From: Candidatus Gastranaerophilales bacterium
Lineage (GTDB): Bacteria > Cyanobacteriota > Vampirovibrionia > Gastranaerophilales > Gastranaerophilaceae
NCBI GenBank assembly: GCA_910587055.1
Contig: CAJUKY010000011.1
Location: 1-64,000 of the forward strand
DNA length: 64,000 bases
Direction: 5' to 3'
Made by a program: the position numbers and the translations under genes. Below, piece by piece: positions 26,747 through 36,500 of the stretch (positions within the stretch are counted from its first letter, which is position 1; each line of letters begins with the position of its first letter). The notes below the pieces were generated by a model, which was not told the DNA's origin, did not search any database, and was given only the letters and a program-made list of their open reading frames with translations.

Positions 26747-28120
26747 CTAAAATTTACGCGGGGGAACCCCCTCTTTCCAGTTTTTTTCTATTGTCTCTAA
26801 ACTGATACCTCTTGTTTCAGGCACCATAAAATAAACATAGAATATACAAATTACAGCAATTATACCGTATAAATAAAATGTATAACTTTCCGATATTTTA
26901 TTAATCAAAGGCAAAAAGCTTAAAGTTACGGTAAAATTGAACAAAAAGTTTGACATTGTTGATATGCTCATCCCAAGCCCCCTGAATTTTAAAGGAAAAA
27001 TTTCAGACACAAGAAGCAGGATAATAGGGCCAAGCGAGAATGAGAAAAATGCAATATAAAACATTGAAGCAAAAAGACAGAACCATTTTAAAGAAGAGCC
27101 GAGCTCATTTTGAAATTGAAAAGCGGAACCCAGTATAAAAAGGCATACCGCCATGCCGCAAAGCCCCGCATAAAGCAGAGGCTTTCTGCCTGCTTTATCT
27201 GATAAAAATATTGCAATAAATGTCATAAGGCAATTTACAACGCCGATTCCGACAGTTGCCCAGATAGCGCTTGAATTAGAATTAAACCCCGCAATTTTTA
27301 AAATGGTAGGCGCATAGTAAATTATTGTATTAATACCTGTCCACTGCTGGCAGAACATTAAACCTATCCCGAGCAAAAGCGGGGCTGCCATCCATTTTTT
27401 GAATTCAAATTTTTTATCAGTATTTTCATCTTTTAATATTTTTTTAATTTCACTTATTTCACTATCCGCATCAATTTCAGGCTCAATTCTTTGAAAGGCC
27501 TTCTTTGCTTCATCATCACGCCCTGTTTTTACAAGCCATCTCGGGGTATCAGACATAAAAAGCATCCCTGTGCCCAGAATAATTGCAGGAAAAATTCCGA
27601 ATAAAAGCATCCATCTCCAGCCGTATTGAACGTTTGAAAAACCTGCATTTACAAGGTATGAAAATAAAATCCCGATTGTTATTGCAAGCTGAAAAAGAGA
27701 AACAAGCGTCCCTCTGATTTTTTCGGGGGAAATTTCAGAAAGATACAAAGGGGTTGCAAATGTGACAATTCCTATTGCAAAACCTACAATAAACCTTGAT
27801 AATATTAAAATATTAATATCTGCTGCCGCAGCACAAAATATCGACCCTGCAAAAAACAGAACCGCCGTAAATATTAAAATCTTTTTTCTGCCGAATAAAT
27901 CTGCAAGGTAACCGTTTAAAACAGCACCTATTGTAGCACCCACAAGGGTAGATGATACCAGAATTCCCTGAAGATAATCGGAAAGATGCCATTCATCTTT
28001 TATAAATAAAAGAGCTCCTGAAATAACACCTGTATCAAAGCCGGATAAAAGCCCGCCGAGCGCCACAATAAAGGCTACAAGATATAAAATGGGCGAATAT
28101 TTAAATTTCCGCTGATCCAT
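26747..28120 (-). CDS. Sugar porter, major facilitator superfamily (XylE/GLUT type)
   Basis: 457 residues, 12 predicted transmembrane helices. Sugar porter signatures are present: GGLLSGFDTGVISGALLF in TM1, DLFGRKK between TM2 and TM3, RFIVGFAIG, PLYLSEISPEKIRG, PRWLVKTGR, QQWTGINTIIYYAPTI in TM7, and PETRG near the C-terminus. It likely imports a monosaccharide by proton symport; the sugar cannot be named. The ATG at 28120 is chosen because AAAGGA sits 5 bases upstream; it overlaps the 3' end of acpS by 20 bp. A ROK kinase is encoded elsewhere in the window (10602). Confidence 0.92.
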   Translation of the reverse strand: MDQRKFKYSPILYLVAFIVALGGLLSGFDTGVISGALLFIKDEWHLSDYLQGILVSSTLVGATIGAVLNGYLADLFGRKKILIFTAVLFFAGSIFCAAAADINILILSRFIVGFAIGIVTFATPLYLSEISPEKIRGTLVSLFQLAITIGILFSYLVNAGFSNVQYGWRWMLLFGIFPAIILGTGMLFMSDTPRWLVKTGRDDEAKKAFQRIEPEIDADSEISEIKKILKDENTDKKFEFKKWMAAPLLLGIGLMFCQQWTGINTIIYYAPTILKIAGFNSNSSAIWATVGIGVVNCLMTFIAIFLSDKAGRKPLLYAGLCGMAVCLFILGSAFQFQNELGSSLKWFCLFASMFYIAFFSFSLGPIILLLVSEIFPLKFRGLGMSISTMSNFLFNFTVTLSFLPLINKISESYTFYLYGIIAVICIFYVYFMVPETRGISLETIEKNWKEGVPPRKF

Positions 28121-28586
28121 AAACATCCTTTCTTAAATCTTCCCCGAAATTATTATTTATATAATCATTTTTATAAGCTTCATCTTCACCTTTGTTATAA
28201 TTCAATTGAAACGGTTTTTTATGTGCAATTGCATAGCATACGGCATTTGTTTTACTGTGAGAAAGAGATATTTTAAGCTCAACCTTTTCAGCCAGATTTT
28301 CATTTAAAATCCGAACTTCAGGAGCCCCGTTTCTTTCGTGGTAAACTTCAAAATCGGCATAACTTACGGCTTCATACCCGAAAGAGCATACCGCCTTTAA
28401 ACACGCTTCTTTAGCGCAATACCTTGCAGCAAGGTGAGCTGCATAATTTTTTTTATTAAAGCAGTATTCTATTTCATCTTTTGTAAAAATTCTTAAAACA
28501 AAGGGGTTATTTGCCGTATTATACTTTTCAAATCTTTCGATTTCTTCAATATCTACCCCTGCCCCTAAATCTTTAAAATCAGTCAT
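28101..28586 (-). CDS. acpS: Holo-ACP synthase AcpS (with C-terminal extension)
   Basis: 161 residues. AcpS transfers phosphopantetheine from CoA to ACP. Metal and CoA motifs are visible: GAGVDIEEIERFE (D12), KEACLKA (E68), ISLSHS near residue 117. Usual AcpS is about 120-125 residues; here about 30 extra residues (QLNYNKGEDEAYKNDYINNN region onward) follow the end of the domain and run into the porter gene. Its substrate AcpP is encoded at 20244. First gene of the leftward group ending with the kinase-like paralogues. Confidence 0.92.
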   Translation of the reverse strand: MTDFKDLGAGVDIEEIERFEKYNTANNPFVLRIFTKDEIEYCFNKKNYAAHLAARYCAKEACLKAVCSFGYEAVSYADFEVYHERNGAPEVRILNENLAEKVELKISLSHSKTNAVCYAIAHKKPFQLNYNKGEDEAYKNDYINNNFGEDLRKDVYGSAEI

Positions 28587-28828
28587 CGTCTGTCCCTTTA
28601 AATTAACTTTAGTTTACAATATAAATGCGCTGTTGCAAAGCTTTAATATTTGCTTAATTCATATGCTTGCTTTTTATTTTATTTTCTGGTATTTTTAAAA
28701 GTAGTTAATGCCGATACAAAACGATATTGTTATTGTTTTTTGGAATTGTCTAATCGGCGCGGTATGGAGCTTTTAATTCACACTTTTTGTATTGATTATT
28801 TTAAATTTTGATTGTTAAAAGGAATTTT

Positions 28829-31800
28829 TTGAAGTATAAATTTAACCACAAATATATAAAGGAAAATGCAAAACCGGGCAGCTGGCGCCGGGGTTACGAG
28901 TATTTTCAAAAAGGGCAGGTGGCATCTGTTGAATTAAAAGATGCCGTTGTAAAAGCACAGGTAAAAGGTAATTTTAAATCTCATTACGATGTGGCTTTAA
29001 AATTCAACAAAACAAGTGTAAAACCTTCCTGCAGCTGCCCGTTGGATGAACCATGGTGCAAGCATACGGTGGCTGTTGCTTTGAGCGCCCTAAAAGGTCA
29101 TATGTGGGATGAATTTCTTTATGAAAAACATGACATTCCGCCCGTTTTTGAAGATGAAGATTTCCCGATGAAAGAAAACCCTGAAGGCGGATATATCTTC
29201 CATTTTAACCCCAAAAGACGTCAGAATTTCTTTTCCATTCTTGTTATGGACAGAAACACAAAACGCGTTATGCGCGATCTTGAAGGGCCTTTAAAATTAA
29301 TTCTTGAAGCACAGAAAAATGACCCCGATTTTACTTTAAATGAAGCTCAAAAACTTGAAGTAATGATGTTTCGGCTTTTATTGAAACAATCAAGGCTTGA
29401 TAAAAAATCCGGCTGGTATGATGTTCAAATTAATAAATTTGACGAATTTTTCAAGATGTTATCAAAGCTTGAAGATGTAATTGATGCTAAAACTCATAAA
29501 AAAATTCAATTTATGAGCGATGTTTGGAAATTATGTTTAAGCGTAAATATTTCATATGTAGGAAACGTGCTTCTTTCTTTATACTGGAAGCGCCCTGATG
29601 ACAGTGAAATTTATCCTTTTGAAGAAGTGAGGTATTTTTCGCGCCAGCTGAAATGGGCGAGATATAAGGATGTTATTTTCCCGACGGATGTTCAGGTTTC
29701 AGTTCTGCCCCAGTATTTAACAAAGGCTTCATTTACGGATATTAAAGATGCTGAAGGCGGAAAATTTGTATATGAAGAGCTGCCAAAATTAAGAGAGATG
29801 ATGACGGTTGAACTTTCAAAGGAGATGGAGCGCCTTGCTTTTGAAAAAAGACCGCCAAAATGTATTGTGGAATTAGGCGTGGATTATGATCAATCTTTAA
29901 AAGCTTCACTTGAATTTGAATATGACGGAGTAAAAGTTCCCTATACAAGAACTCCTAAAACCCCTTATGTTACAATAAAAGACCCCGCAAAAGATTTATT
30001 ATACTGGGTAAAAAGAGATTCAGCATTTGAACAAAAAGCTTATCAGATGCTTTTAGCCTGCAAATTCCACCCTATGCAGACAAATAATTTAGCGCTTGAA
30101 AAAGAAAATGCGATAGATTTTTACAATTATTACATTCAAAACGCTGGAGACGGCTGGCAATTTATTGAAAAAGACGATATGTCTTTATATAAACTGGCTT
30201 CAAAACAATTACAGTTATGCGCGGATATTGATTTTGCACCCGATACTACAAATATTTTTGAAATTGAACTGTACGGAGATGTAGACGGCGAGAGGATTGA
30301 ATTAGATAAAATTCAAGAACTTGTATATGACGGGGCAAAATATTATCAGGTTTTAGGAAAAGGGCAGGCTTCAATCCCCGTGGATGATGTTTATTCATTA
30401 TTAAAATCATTCAATACTTATGATGCTTACAGAAACGAAGAAGATAAATTTATAGTAAAAACTTACCGCGCAGGGGTGGTTTCAGAAATGGAGAATATGA
30501 AGGTAAAATTAAAAATGAGCCGGAAATTCTCTAAATTCTGGAAAGAAATTTCAACTTTTTCAAATATGGAAAATACGCCTCTGCCAAAATCTACCGTGGC
30601 AAGCTTAAGAGAATATCAGCTAAAAGGTTACAGCTGGTTATGGTTTTTATATAAATACAGCTTGAACGGCATTTTGGCTGACGATATGGGTCTCGGTAAA
30701 ACACTGCAGACACTTACACTTTTACAAAAAGCTAAAGAAAAAGACGGAAAGAAAACATCCCTTGTAATCTGCCCCACATCAGTTGTTTTCAACTGGGAAA
30801 ACGAAATTGAAAAATTCGCCCCGAATTTGAAATTTTTAAACCTCACAGGGGTGGATAGGAAAAACAAATTTAAAAATATTTCAAAATACGATATCGTTAT
30901 TACAAGCTATGCACTAATCAGGCGCGATATTGAAGATTATAAAAAAGAAGAATTCAGATATATAATCTTAGATGAATCACAGAATATCAAAAATTATCAA
31001 AGCCAGACTTCAAAATCCGTTAAGATGCTGAATGCAAAACATAAGCTGGCACTATCCGGCACACCTATTGAAAACAAATTGGAAGAATTATGGAGCGTAT
31101 TTGATTTTCTGATGCCCGGATTCCTTTTTGATGTGCCTGAATTTAATAACAGATACGTATATCCCATTATGGAAAAAGAGGATAAATCCGTTGAAAGACG
31201 TTTAAAATCCCAGATTTTCCCGTTCATCTTAAGACGTATGAAAAGAGATGTCGCAAAAGATCTGCCTGATAAGATTGAATCTGTTGCATACTGCGAACTT
31301 ACGCCGGAGCAAAAAGACCTTTACCTGCAGGTTCTGGATTCAACAAAAGAGGAATTATTCAAATCAATCGAAACTGTGGGCTTAGAAAAATCAAGAATGT
31401 CAATATTTTCTGCTCTTCTAAGATTAAGACAAATCTGCTGCCACCCGAGATTGTACGATACGGAAGGAAAACTCGGTATTTCAGAATCCGGCAAATTTGA
31501 ACATCTGCAATCTATGCTTGAAGAAATAATTTCAGAAGGCCACAGGATTTTATTATTCAGCCAGTTTGTCGGAATGCTCGATATTATCAAGGTTTGGCTT
31601 GAATCTAAAGGCATTAAGTATGAATACCTTTCAGGAAAAACAAAAGACCGTCAGGCTGTTGTTGAAAGATTTAACACTGACCCCACAATTCCAATCTTCC
31701 TTGTATCGCTTAAAGCGGGCGGAACGGGCTTGAATTTAACAGGGGCGGATTATGTTATACATTACGATCCGTGGTGGAACCCTGCGGTTGAAGATCAGGC

Positions 31801-31999
31801 AACAGACAGAGCCTACCGTATCGGCCAGACCAAAAAGGTATTTGTATACCGCTTGATTACAAAGGGTACTGTGGAAGAAAAAATTCAAAGATTAAAATCC
31901 AAAAAGCGCTCGCTTGTGGATTCTGTAATTTCAGTAGACAGAAACATAGCTAAAACCCTTACATATCAAGATATTAAAGATATATTTTCAGTAGATTAA
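28829..31999 (+). CDS. SNF2-family helicase with N-terminal SWIM zinc finger
   Basis: About 1056 residues. A SWIM zinc finger CSCPLDEPWCKH lies near residue 70; a long middle region precedes a SNF2/Rad54-type SF2 motor at about 600-1056: ADDMGLGKTLQTL (Walker A), DESQNIKN (box II), SGTPIENKLEELWS, LFSQFVGMLDII, SLKAGGTGLNLTGADYVIHYDPWWNP and DRAYRIGQ. The family remodels protein-DNA complexes; bacterial members are often RapA-like or of unknown role. Start: a TTG at 28829 has AAAGGA 5 bases upstream and is preferred to the TTG at 28808, which has no ribosome site. Single-gene unit, divergent from acpS. Confidence 0.9.
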   Translation: MKYKFNHKYIKENAKPGSWRRGYEYFQKGQVASVELKDAVVKAQVKGNFKSHYDVALKFNKTSVKPSCSCPLDEPWCKHTVAVALSALKGHMWDEFLYEKHDIPPVFEDEDFPMKENPEGGYIFHFNPKRRQNFFSILVMDRNTKRVMRDLEGPLKLILEAQKNDPDFTLNEAQKLEVMMFRLLLKQSRLDKKSGWYDVQINKFDEFFKMLSKLEDVIDAKTHKKIQFMSDVWKLCLSVNISYVGNVLLSLYWKRPDDSEIYPFEEVRYFSRQLKWARYKDVIFPTDVQVSVLPQYLTKASFTDIKDAEGGKFVYEELPKLREMMTVELSKEMERLAFEKRPPKCIVELGVDYDQSLKASLEFEYDGVKVPYTRTPKTPYVTIKDPAKDLLYWVKRDSAFEQKAYQMLLACKFHPMQTNNLALEKENAIDFYNYYIQNAGDGWQFIEKDDMSLYKLASKQLQLCADIDFAPDTTNIFEIELYGDVDGERIELDKIQELVYDGAKYYQVLGKGQASIPVDDVYSLLKSFNTYDAYRNEEDKFIVKTYRAGVVSEMENMKVKLKMSRKFSKFWKEISTFSNMENTPLPKSTVASLREYQLKGYSWLWFLYKYSLNGILADDMGLGKTLQTLTLLQKAKEKDGKKTSLVICPTSVVFNWENEIEKFAPNLKFLNLTGVDRKNKFKNISKYDIVITSYALIRRDIEDYKKEEFRYIILDESQNIKNYQSQTSKSVKMLNAKHKLALSGTPIENKLEELWSVFDFLMPGFLFDVPEFNNRYVYPIMEKEDKSVERRLKSQIFPFILRRMKRDVAKDLPDKIESVAYCELTPEQKDLYLQVLDSTKEELFKSIETVGLEKSRMSIFSALLRLRQICCHPRLYDTEGKLGISESGKFEHLQSMLEEIISEGHRILLFSQFVGMLDIIKVWLESKGIKYEYLSGKTKDRQAVVERFNTDPTIPIFLVSLKAGGTGLNLTGADYVIHYDPWWNPAVEDQATDRAYRIGQTKKVFVYRLITKGTVEEKIQRLKSKKRSLVDSVISVDRNIAKTLTYQDIKDIFSVD

Positions 32000-32121
32000 A
32001 TAAAATTCTTCTCGCATTTTACAATGGAGAAATGTATTTTCTATAATTAATAGTTATTAACCGGTATTTAATGGTTGATAGACGTTAGAAAACAATTAAC
32101 AATAATTATATAATTATCAAT

Positions 32122-32343
32122 ATGAATTATAGTAATATTAAGAAGAATTTTGGCATAAAACTTGCGCTCATAAGAAAAAGTAAAAAACTTTCCAGAGTAC
32201 AGCTCGCCAAAATTGCTAATATAAATTCTAACTACATAAAACAAATTGAGCAGGGCAATGCGAAAGTTACAGTGAAAACGGCACAACTTTTAGCTAATGC
32301 TCTTGAAGTTGAAATCCACACACTTTTTGATTTTAAGTTTTAA
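32122..32343 (+). CDS. XRE-family helix-turn-helix regulator of a MNT/HEPN module
   Basis: 73 residues, one Cro/C1-type domain: IRKSKKLSRVQLAKIANINSNYIKQIEQGNAKVTVKTAQLLANAL. No Shine-Dalgarno; a TATAAT at 32109-32114 ends 7 bases before the ATG, so a leaderless mRNA is likely. The stop codon overlaps an ATG (TAATG) that opens an N-terminally extended version of the next frame. Position suggests it represses the toxin-antitoxin genes that follow. Confidence 0.85.
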   Translation: MNYSNIKKNFGIKLALIRKSKKLSRVQLAKIANINSNYIKQIEQGNAKVTVKTAQLLANALEVEIHTLFDFKF

Positions 32344-32399
32344 TGCTAAGGCGCAGTCCCTCTTTAAAAACAGGCAAATTTTATGATATAATCAAGGAT

Positions 32400-32705
32400 A
32401 TGCAGGAACGTATATATTCGCTTGATGAAATTAAACAAATAATTAACACCCACAAAGAATATTTAGATGAAAAATATTCGGTAGAAAATTTTATGCTTTT
32501 TGGTTCCTATGCAAAAAATCTGCAAACTTCAAAGAGCGATATTGATTTGCTTGTAAATTTTAAAAAACCTGTTGATATGTTTAGTTTTATGGATTTAGAA
32601 GAATATCTTTCAAAAATTTTCAATAAGAAAATTGATTTAGGAACACTAAACGGATTAAAGCATTTTGTAAAAGATGAAATTTTAAGCGAAGCAATAACAT
32701 TATGA
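32400..32705 (+). CDS. MNT-type nucleotidyltransferase antitoxin (MntA)
   Basis: 101 residues. Minimal nucleotidyltransferase with GSYAKNLQTSKSDID (G35-S36 ... D47, D49), the GSX10-12DXD motif. In characterised MntA-HepT systems this enzyme neutralises the HEPN toxin by adding AMP to its active-site tyrosine. The start at 32400 is chosen because a TATAAT (32387-32392) ends 7 bases upstream and the homology begins here; an in-frame ATG at 32343 overlapping the XRE stop would add 19 residues of non-homologous look. It overlaps the HepT start by 4 bp (ATGA). Confidence 0.88.
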   Translation: MQERIYSLDEIKQIINTHKEYLDEKYSVENFMLFGSYAKNLQTSKSDIDLLVNFKKPVDMFSFMDLEEYLSKIFNKKIDLGTLNGLKHFVKDEILSEAITL

Positions 32706-33039
32706 AGAAAGATATTTTTTACATAAAAGATATAAAGAATTCTCTTGAAAAAATCTTCAAATATACAAACGATATTTGTTTTGAAGATTTTATACATGAC
32801 GATAAAACGCGTGATGCGATTGAAAGAAATTTTGAAATAATCGGAGAAGCTGTAAAAAATTATCAGAAGAATTAAAGAATAAACACCCGAAAATTCCTTT
32901 TAAACAAATTGCAGGAATGCGCGATAAGTTAATCCATGATTATTTTGGAATTGATTACGAAATTATATGGTATACAATTCAAAATAAGTTACCGGAATTT
33001 GCCGATGAAATTGATAATATAATTAAAGATATTAATTAA
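32702..33039 (+). pseudogene. HEPN-domain toxin HepT, frameshifted
   Basis: The ATG at 32702 opens a HepT-like protein that stops after 57 codons at 32873-32875. One base gained at or near the A6 run 32854-32859 restores a continuous frame (32860 onward) through LIHDYFGIDYEIIWYTI to the TAA at 33037-33039, about 112 residues in all. The RNase motif RX4HXY is R-DKLI-H-D-Y in the part lost by the frameshift. As read, toxin is inactive while its antitoxin is intact. Sequencing error or phase variation in the A-run are alternatives. Confidence 0.85.
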
Positions 33040-33040
33040 T

Positions 33041-33388
33041 CTATTCTACATCCGTTTTGGTTTCAAAGGTGAAGTTTAATTCATCTTTTTCATCCTGCTC
33101 CTGTTGTGTCATTTCGGCAGGCTGGCTTTCATTTGTCTTCGGGGTAAAAAATCCTTTAACGGAATCAATTAATTTTTCGGCAAAACTTTTGCATTCAAAA
33201 TTATCGGGAATTTCGCCGCCTGATTCTTTTAATAAATCATCAATAGTAGTGCGCATGCCGGTTTTTTCCATAGCATCCATAAAAATGCTTACGTCACCGC
33301 CCATCTCGCCTGCTGCCATATATGCAGCCTTTTGCATAAAGCTTTGTTTTACACCGCTTGAATAGCTAACACCTGTTACGTCACTCAT
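33041..33388 (-). CDS. Hypothetical protein, 115 residues
   Basis: No family recognised. It has an Ala/Gly/Met-rich N-terminal half (KAAYMAAGEMGGDVSIFMDAMEKTGM) that looks helical, then an acidic, Gln/Glu-rich C-terminus. No signal peptide or membrane segment. AGAGGA precedes the ATG, and codon use resembles its neighbours, so it is probably expressed. Its stop lies one base from the end of the broken hepT gene (convergent). It is 163 bp downstream of dnaE. Confidence 0.6.
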   Translation of the reverse strand: MSDVTGVSYSSGVKQSFMQKAAYMAAGEMGGDVSIFMDAMEKTGMRTTIDDLLKESGGEIPDNFECKSFAEKLIDSVKGFFTPKTNESQPAEMTQQEQDEKDELNFTFETKTDVE

Positions 33389-33551
33389 AATATAATCCTC
33401 TTAATTTCTCTCTCTTTTATGTGTTTTTTATTATTCTTATATATATAAAGTATTTACACATAAAAAAATTGCCAAAAAATTAAAAGTTTTTTGAAGAAAA
33501 ATTAATATTGTGTCAAAAAATGCGGTACAGCTATTTTTCAGCAGGGTAAAT

Positions 33552-36500
33552 TTATCCTGCAAGAGATTTTATTGCAAGCTCAACTTTGCCTTTAAATGCC
33601 TTATTTATAACATTTTCAACATCGGGCGATGCTTTAACCCAGAGTTTTTTATTGGTTAAAATCTGCACCCTGTGGTCATCATTCAGGCTTTCTGCATCTT
33701 CAAAGTCAACTACAACGGGGTCTTCGCCGTTATTTTTTGCAAGAAGCTCTTTCAAATAAATCATCTCTTCAAAGGCCAAATCTTCAAGAAGCTTTAATGT
33801 AACAAGGTTAACGTTTTGAATAGGTTTTACTTCCTGAACAATAAGGTTAATATTTTCTTCTCTGACCTGCACTTTTGCGGTCATTATAAGCTTTTCTTCG
33901 CTTTGAACCATACTGCCTATGCTCTCAACGGTTTTCGGAAACATGACAAATTCCACTCTGCCGCCTGATAAATCTTCAATAATACCTGTTTTTAAAATTT
34001 TTGAAGGGTCTTTTTTGGTAGGCTTTGCGGCAACACGGCTCAAAAGTCCGCAGATTGTGACCGTTCTGTCATTAACAGGATTATCAAGAACTTCTGAAAT
34101 TGTATCCGTTGTTAAATATTTTAAAGTATCCCTGATGCTTGAAAGCGGGTGGCTTGTAACGTAAATTCCCATTAAATCGTGTTCAAACTGCTGAATTTCG
34201 GTATCAAGATATTCATCGCTTGAATCACCCGTAAGTTCGAAAGTGGGAATTCCCAAATCCTGCGCCTGATCGCCGAGCCCTGCAAAAAGACTCACCTGCC
34301 CTGCGGATTGCGCGCTTTTTTTACTGTTAACATCTTTTAAAACACGCTCATAGTTTTCTATCAGCTGTTTTCTGCTCTTTTCAATACTTGAAAATGCACC
34401 TACCCTTATTAATGCTTCAAGCGTTAATTTATTTAAGCACCTGCCGTCCATTCTTGAGCAGTAATCATAGAAGCTTTCAAATTCTTTTTCTTTCCTTGCT
34501 TCCATAATAAGTTCAACAACACCGCGGCCTACATTTTTAACGGATGCAAGTCCGAATCTTATTGCATTGCCGTCCGGTGTAAAATCAGCATCGGATTTAT
34601 TGATATCAGGCGGAAGAACAGGGATATTCAAAGTCTGGCATTGCAAAATATACTGCTGGGTTTTTTCCTGATCGTTTGCTTGAGATGTTAAAATCGCCGC
34701 CATCCATTCAACAGGGTAATGCGCCTTTAAATAGGCTGTCTGATAAGCTACAAAAGCATAGGCTGAAGAGTGCGCTTTGTTGAAACAATATTTTGCAAAA
34801 CTTTCAATCTGTTCAAAAAGCTTTGCGGCAGCATCCTGCGACATATCATTTTTAGCGGCGCCTTCAATAAAGATAGACTTCTGTTCCGCCATCTGCTGCA
34901 ATTTCTTTTTACCCATCATACGGCGAACCATATCGGCGCCGCCGAGCGTATATCCTGCAAGGGTCTGGAAGATTTGCATAATCTGCTCTTGATACACGAT
35001 TGTGCCGTAGGTATCTTTTAAAATGTCTTCCAACAAGGGATGAGCATAGTTTACTTTCTGGCGGCCGTGTTTTCTGTCCACAAAATCATCCACCATCCCC
35101 GCTTCAAGAGGACCGGGGCGGAAAAGCGCGACAAGAGCGCCTAAATCTTCAAACACCGTAGGTTTCAGCCTTTTTACAAGCGCTTTCATGCCGGGAGATT
35201 CAAGCTGGAATACACCGTCTGTTTCCCCTTTTTTCAAAAGTTCAAAAGTTTCTTTATCATCAAGCGGAATTTTATTTATATCAATGTCTTTCCCTGTACG
35301 CTTTTTCACCATATCAAGGCAGTCTCTTATGATGGTTAAAGTTTCAAGACCCAAGAAATCCATTTTTAAAAGGCCGATTTTTTCAATACCCGCCATGGGG
35401 TACTGGGTTGTTGTGGATTTTTCTTTTGAAAGGGCAACGGGGATAATATCGCTCATGGGTTTTGGCGCAATAATTACACCTGCGGCGTGCGTACCCACCT
35501 GATTTTTCAAGCCTTCAAGGTTCAAAGCTTCATCAATCAATCTTCCCGCCTGCGGGTCGTTATCGTGAAGTTGTCTGAATTCCGTACCGTCTGCAAGGGC
35601 ATCTTTAAGCTTGGTTCCGGGCATCGAGGGAATTAAACCCGCCCATTTGTTTGCGGTTGAAAAATCGATATCATAAACCCTTGCAACGGCTTTCAGCGCG
35701 GCTTTTGCGGCAAGTGTGCCGAACGTTATAATCTGGCATACATGGTCTGCACCCCATCTGTCTGAAACATAGTCTATAACTTCACCGCGGCGCCTTTTAC
35801 AAAAATCAATATCTATATCGGGCATTGATATACGTTCAGGATTTAAGAACCTTTCAAACAGGAGGTTGTGCTCAATCGGGTCAAGCTCCGTTATTCCTAA
35901 AGAGTATGCGACAATACTTCCTGCGGCAGAACCGCGGCCGGGGCCTACGGGGATATCATGTTCTTTTGCCCAGTTGATAAAATCCCACGTTAAAAGAAAA
36001 TATGCAGGAAAGCCCATTTTAAAGATTACGCTTTTTTCATATTCGTATCTTTCCATGATACTTTCAGGAATAGGGTCGCCGTATCTTTCTTTTAAGCCTT
36101 TTTTGCAAAGAACATCAAAATATTCTTCTTCGGATAAATTATCAGGGCAGGGGTATTGCGGCAGATATTCTTTTGTTTTGCCAAATTCCAGCTTATCCAT
36201 CTGGAAATCAACCTTATCCGCAACTTCCACCGTATTTTCAATACATTTATTGAAATAATCTTCATCCATCCAGCTGAATGCAGCGCGGAGCTCATCTACT
36301 GTTTTTACATAAAATTCATTAACGGAAAACCTGAACCTGTTCTGGTCATTTTTGGAAGATTTTGTCTGCTCGCAAAGAAGGGTGTCATGCCAGAGGGCAT
36401 CTGCCGCTCTTAAATAGTGCGAGTCGTTTGTGATAACGGTTTTAATATTATACTTTTCCGCCATCTGCATCAGGAAGGGGTTTGAATCCTTCTGCTCCTG

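Noticed and set aside
28680..28790. GCCGAT/ATCGGC pair upstream of the SNF2 gene as a riboswitch
   Set aside because: Only six bases pair across a 37-nt AT-rich loop; no known aptamer pattern and no terminator is seen.
28808..28828. Upstream TTG as start of the SNF2 helicase
   Set aside because: No ribosome site precedes it, while the TTG at 28829 has AAAGGA at a good distance. The difference is only seven residues.
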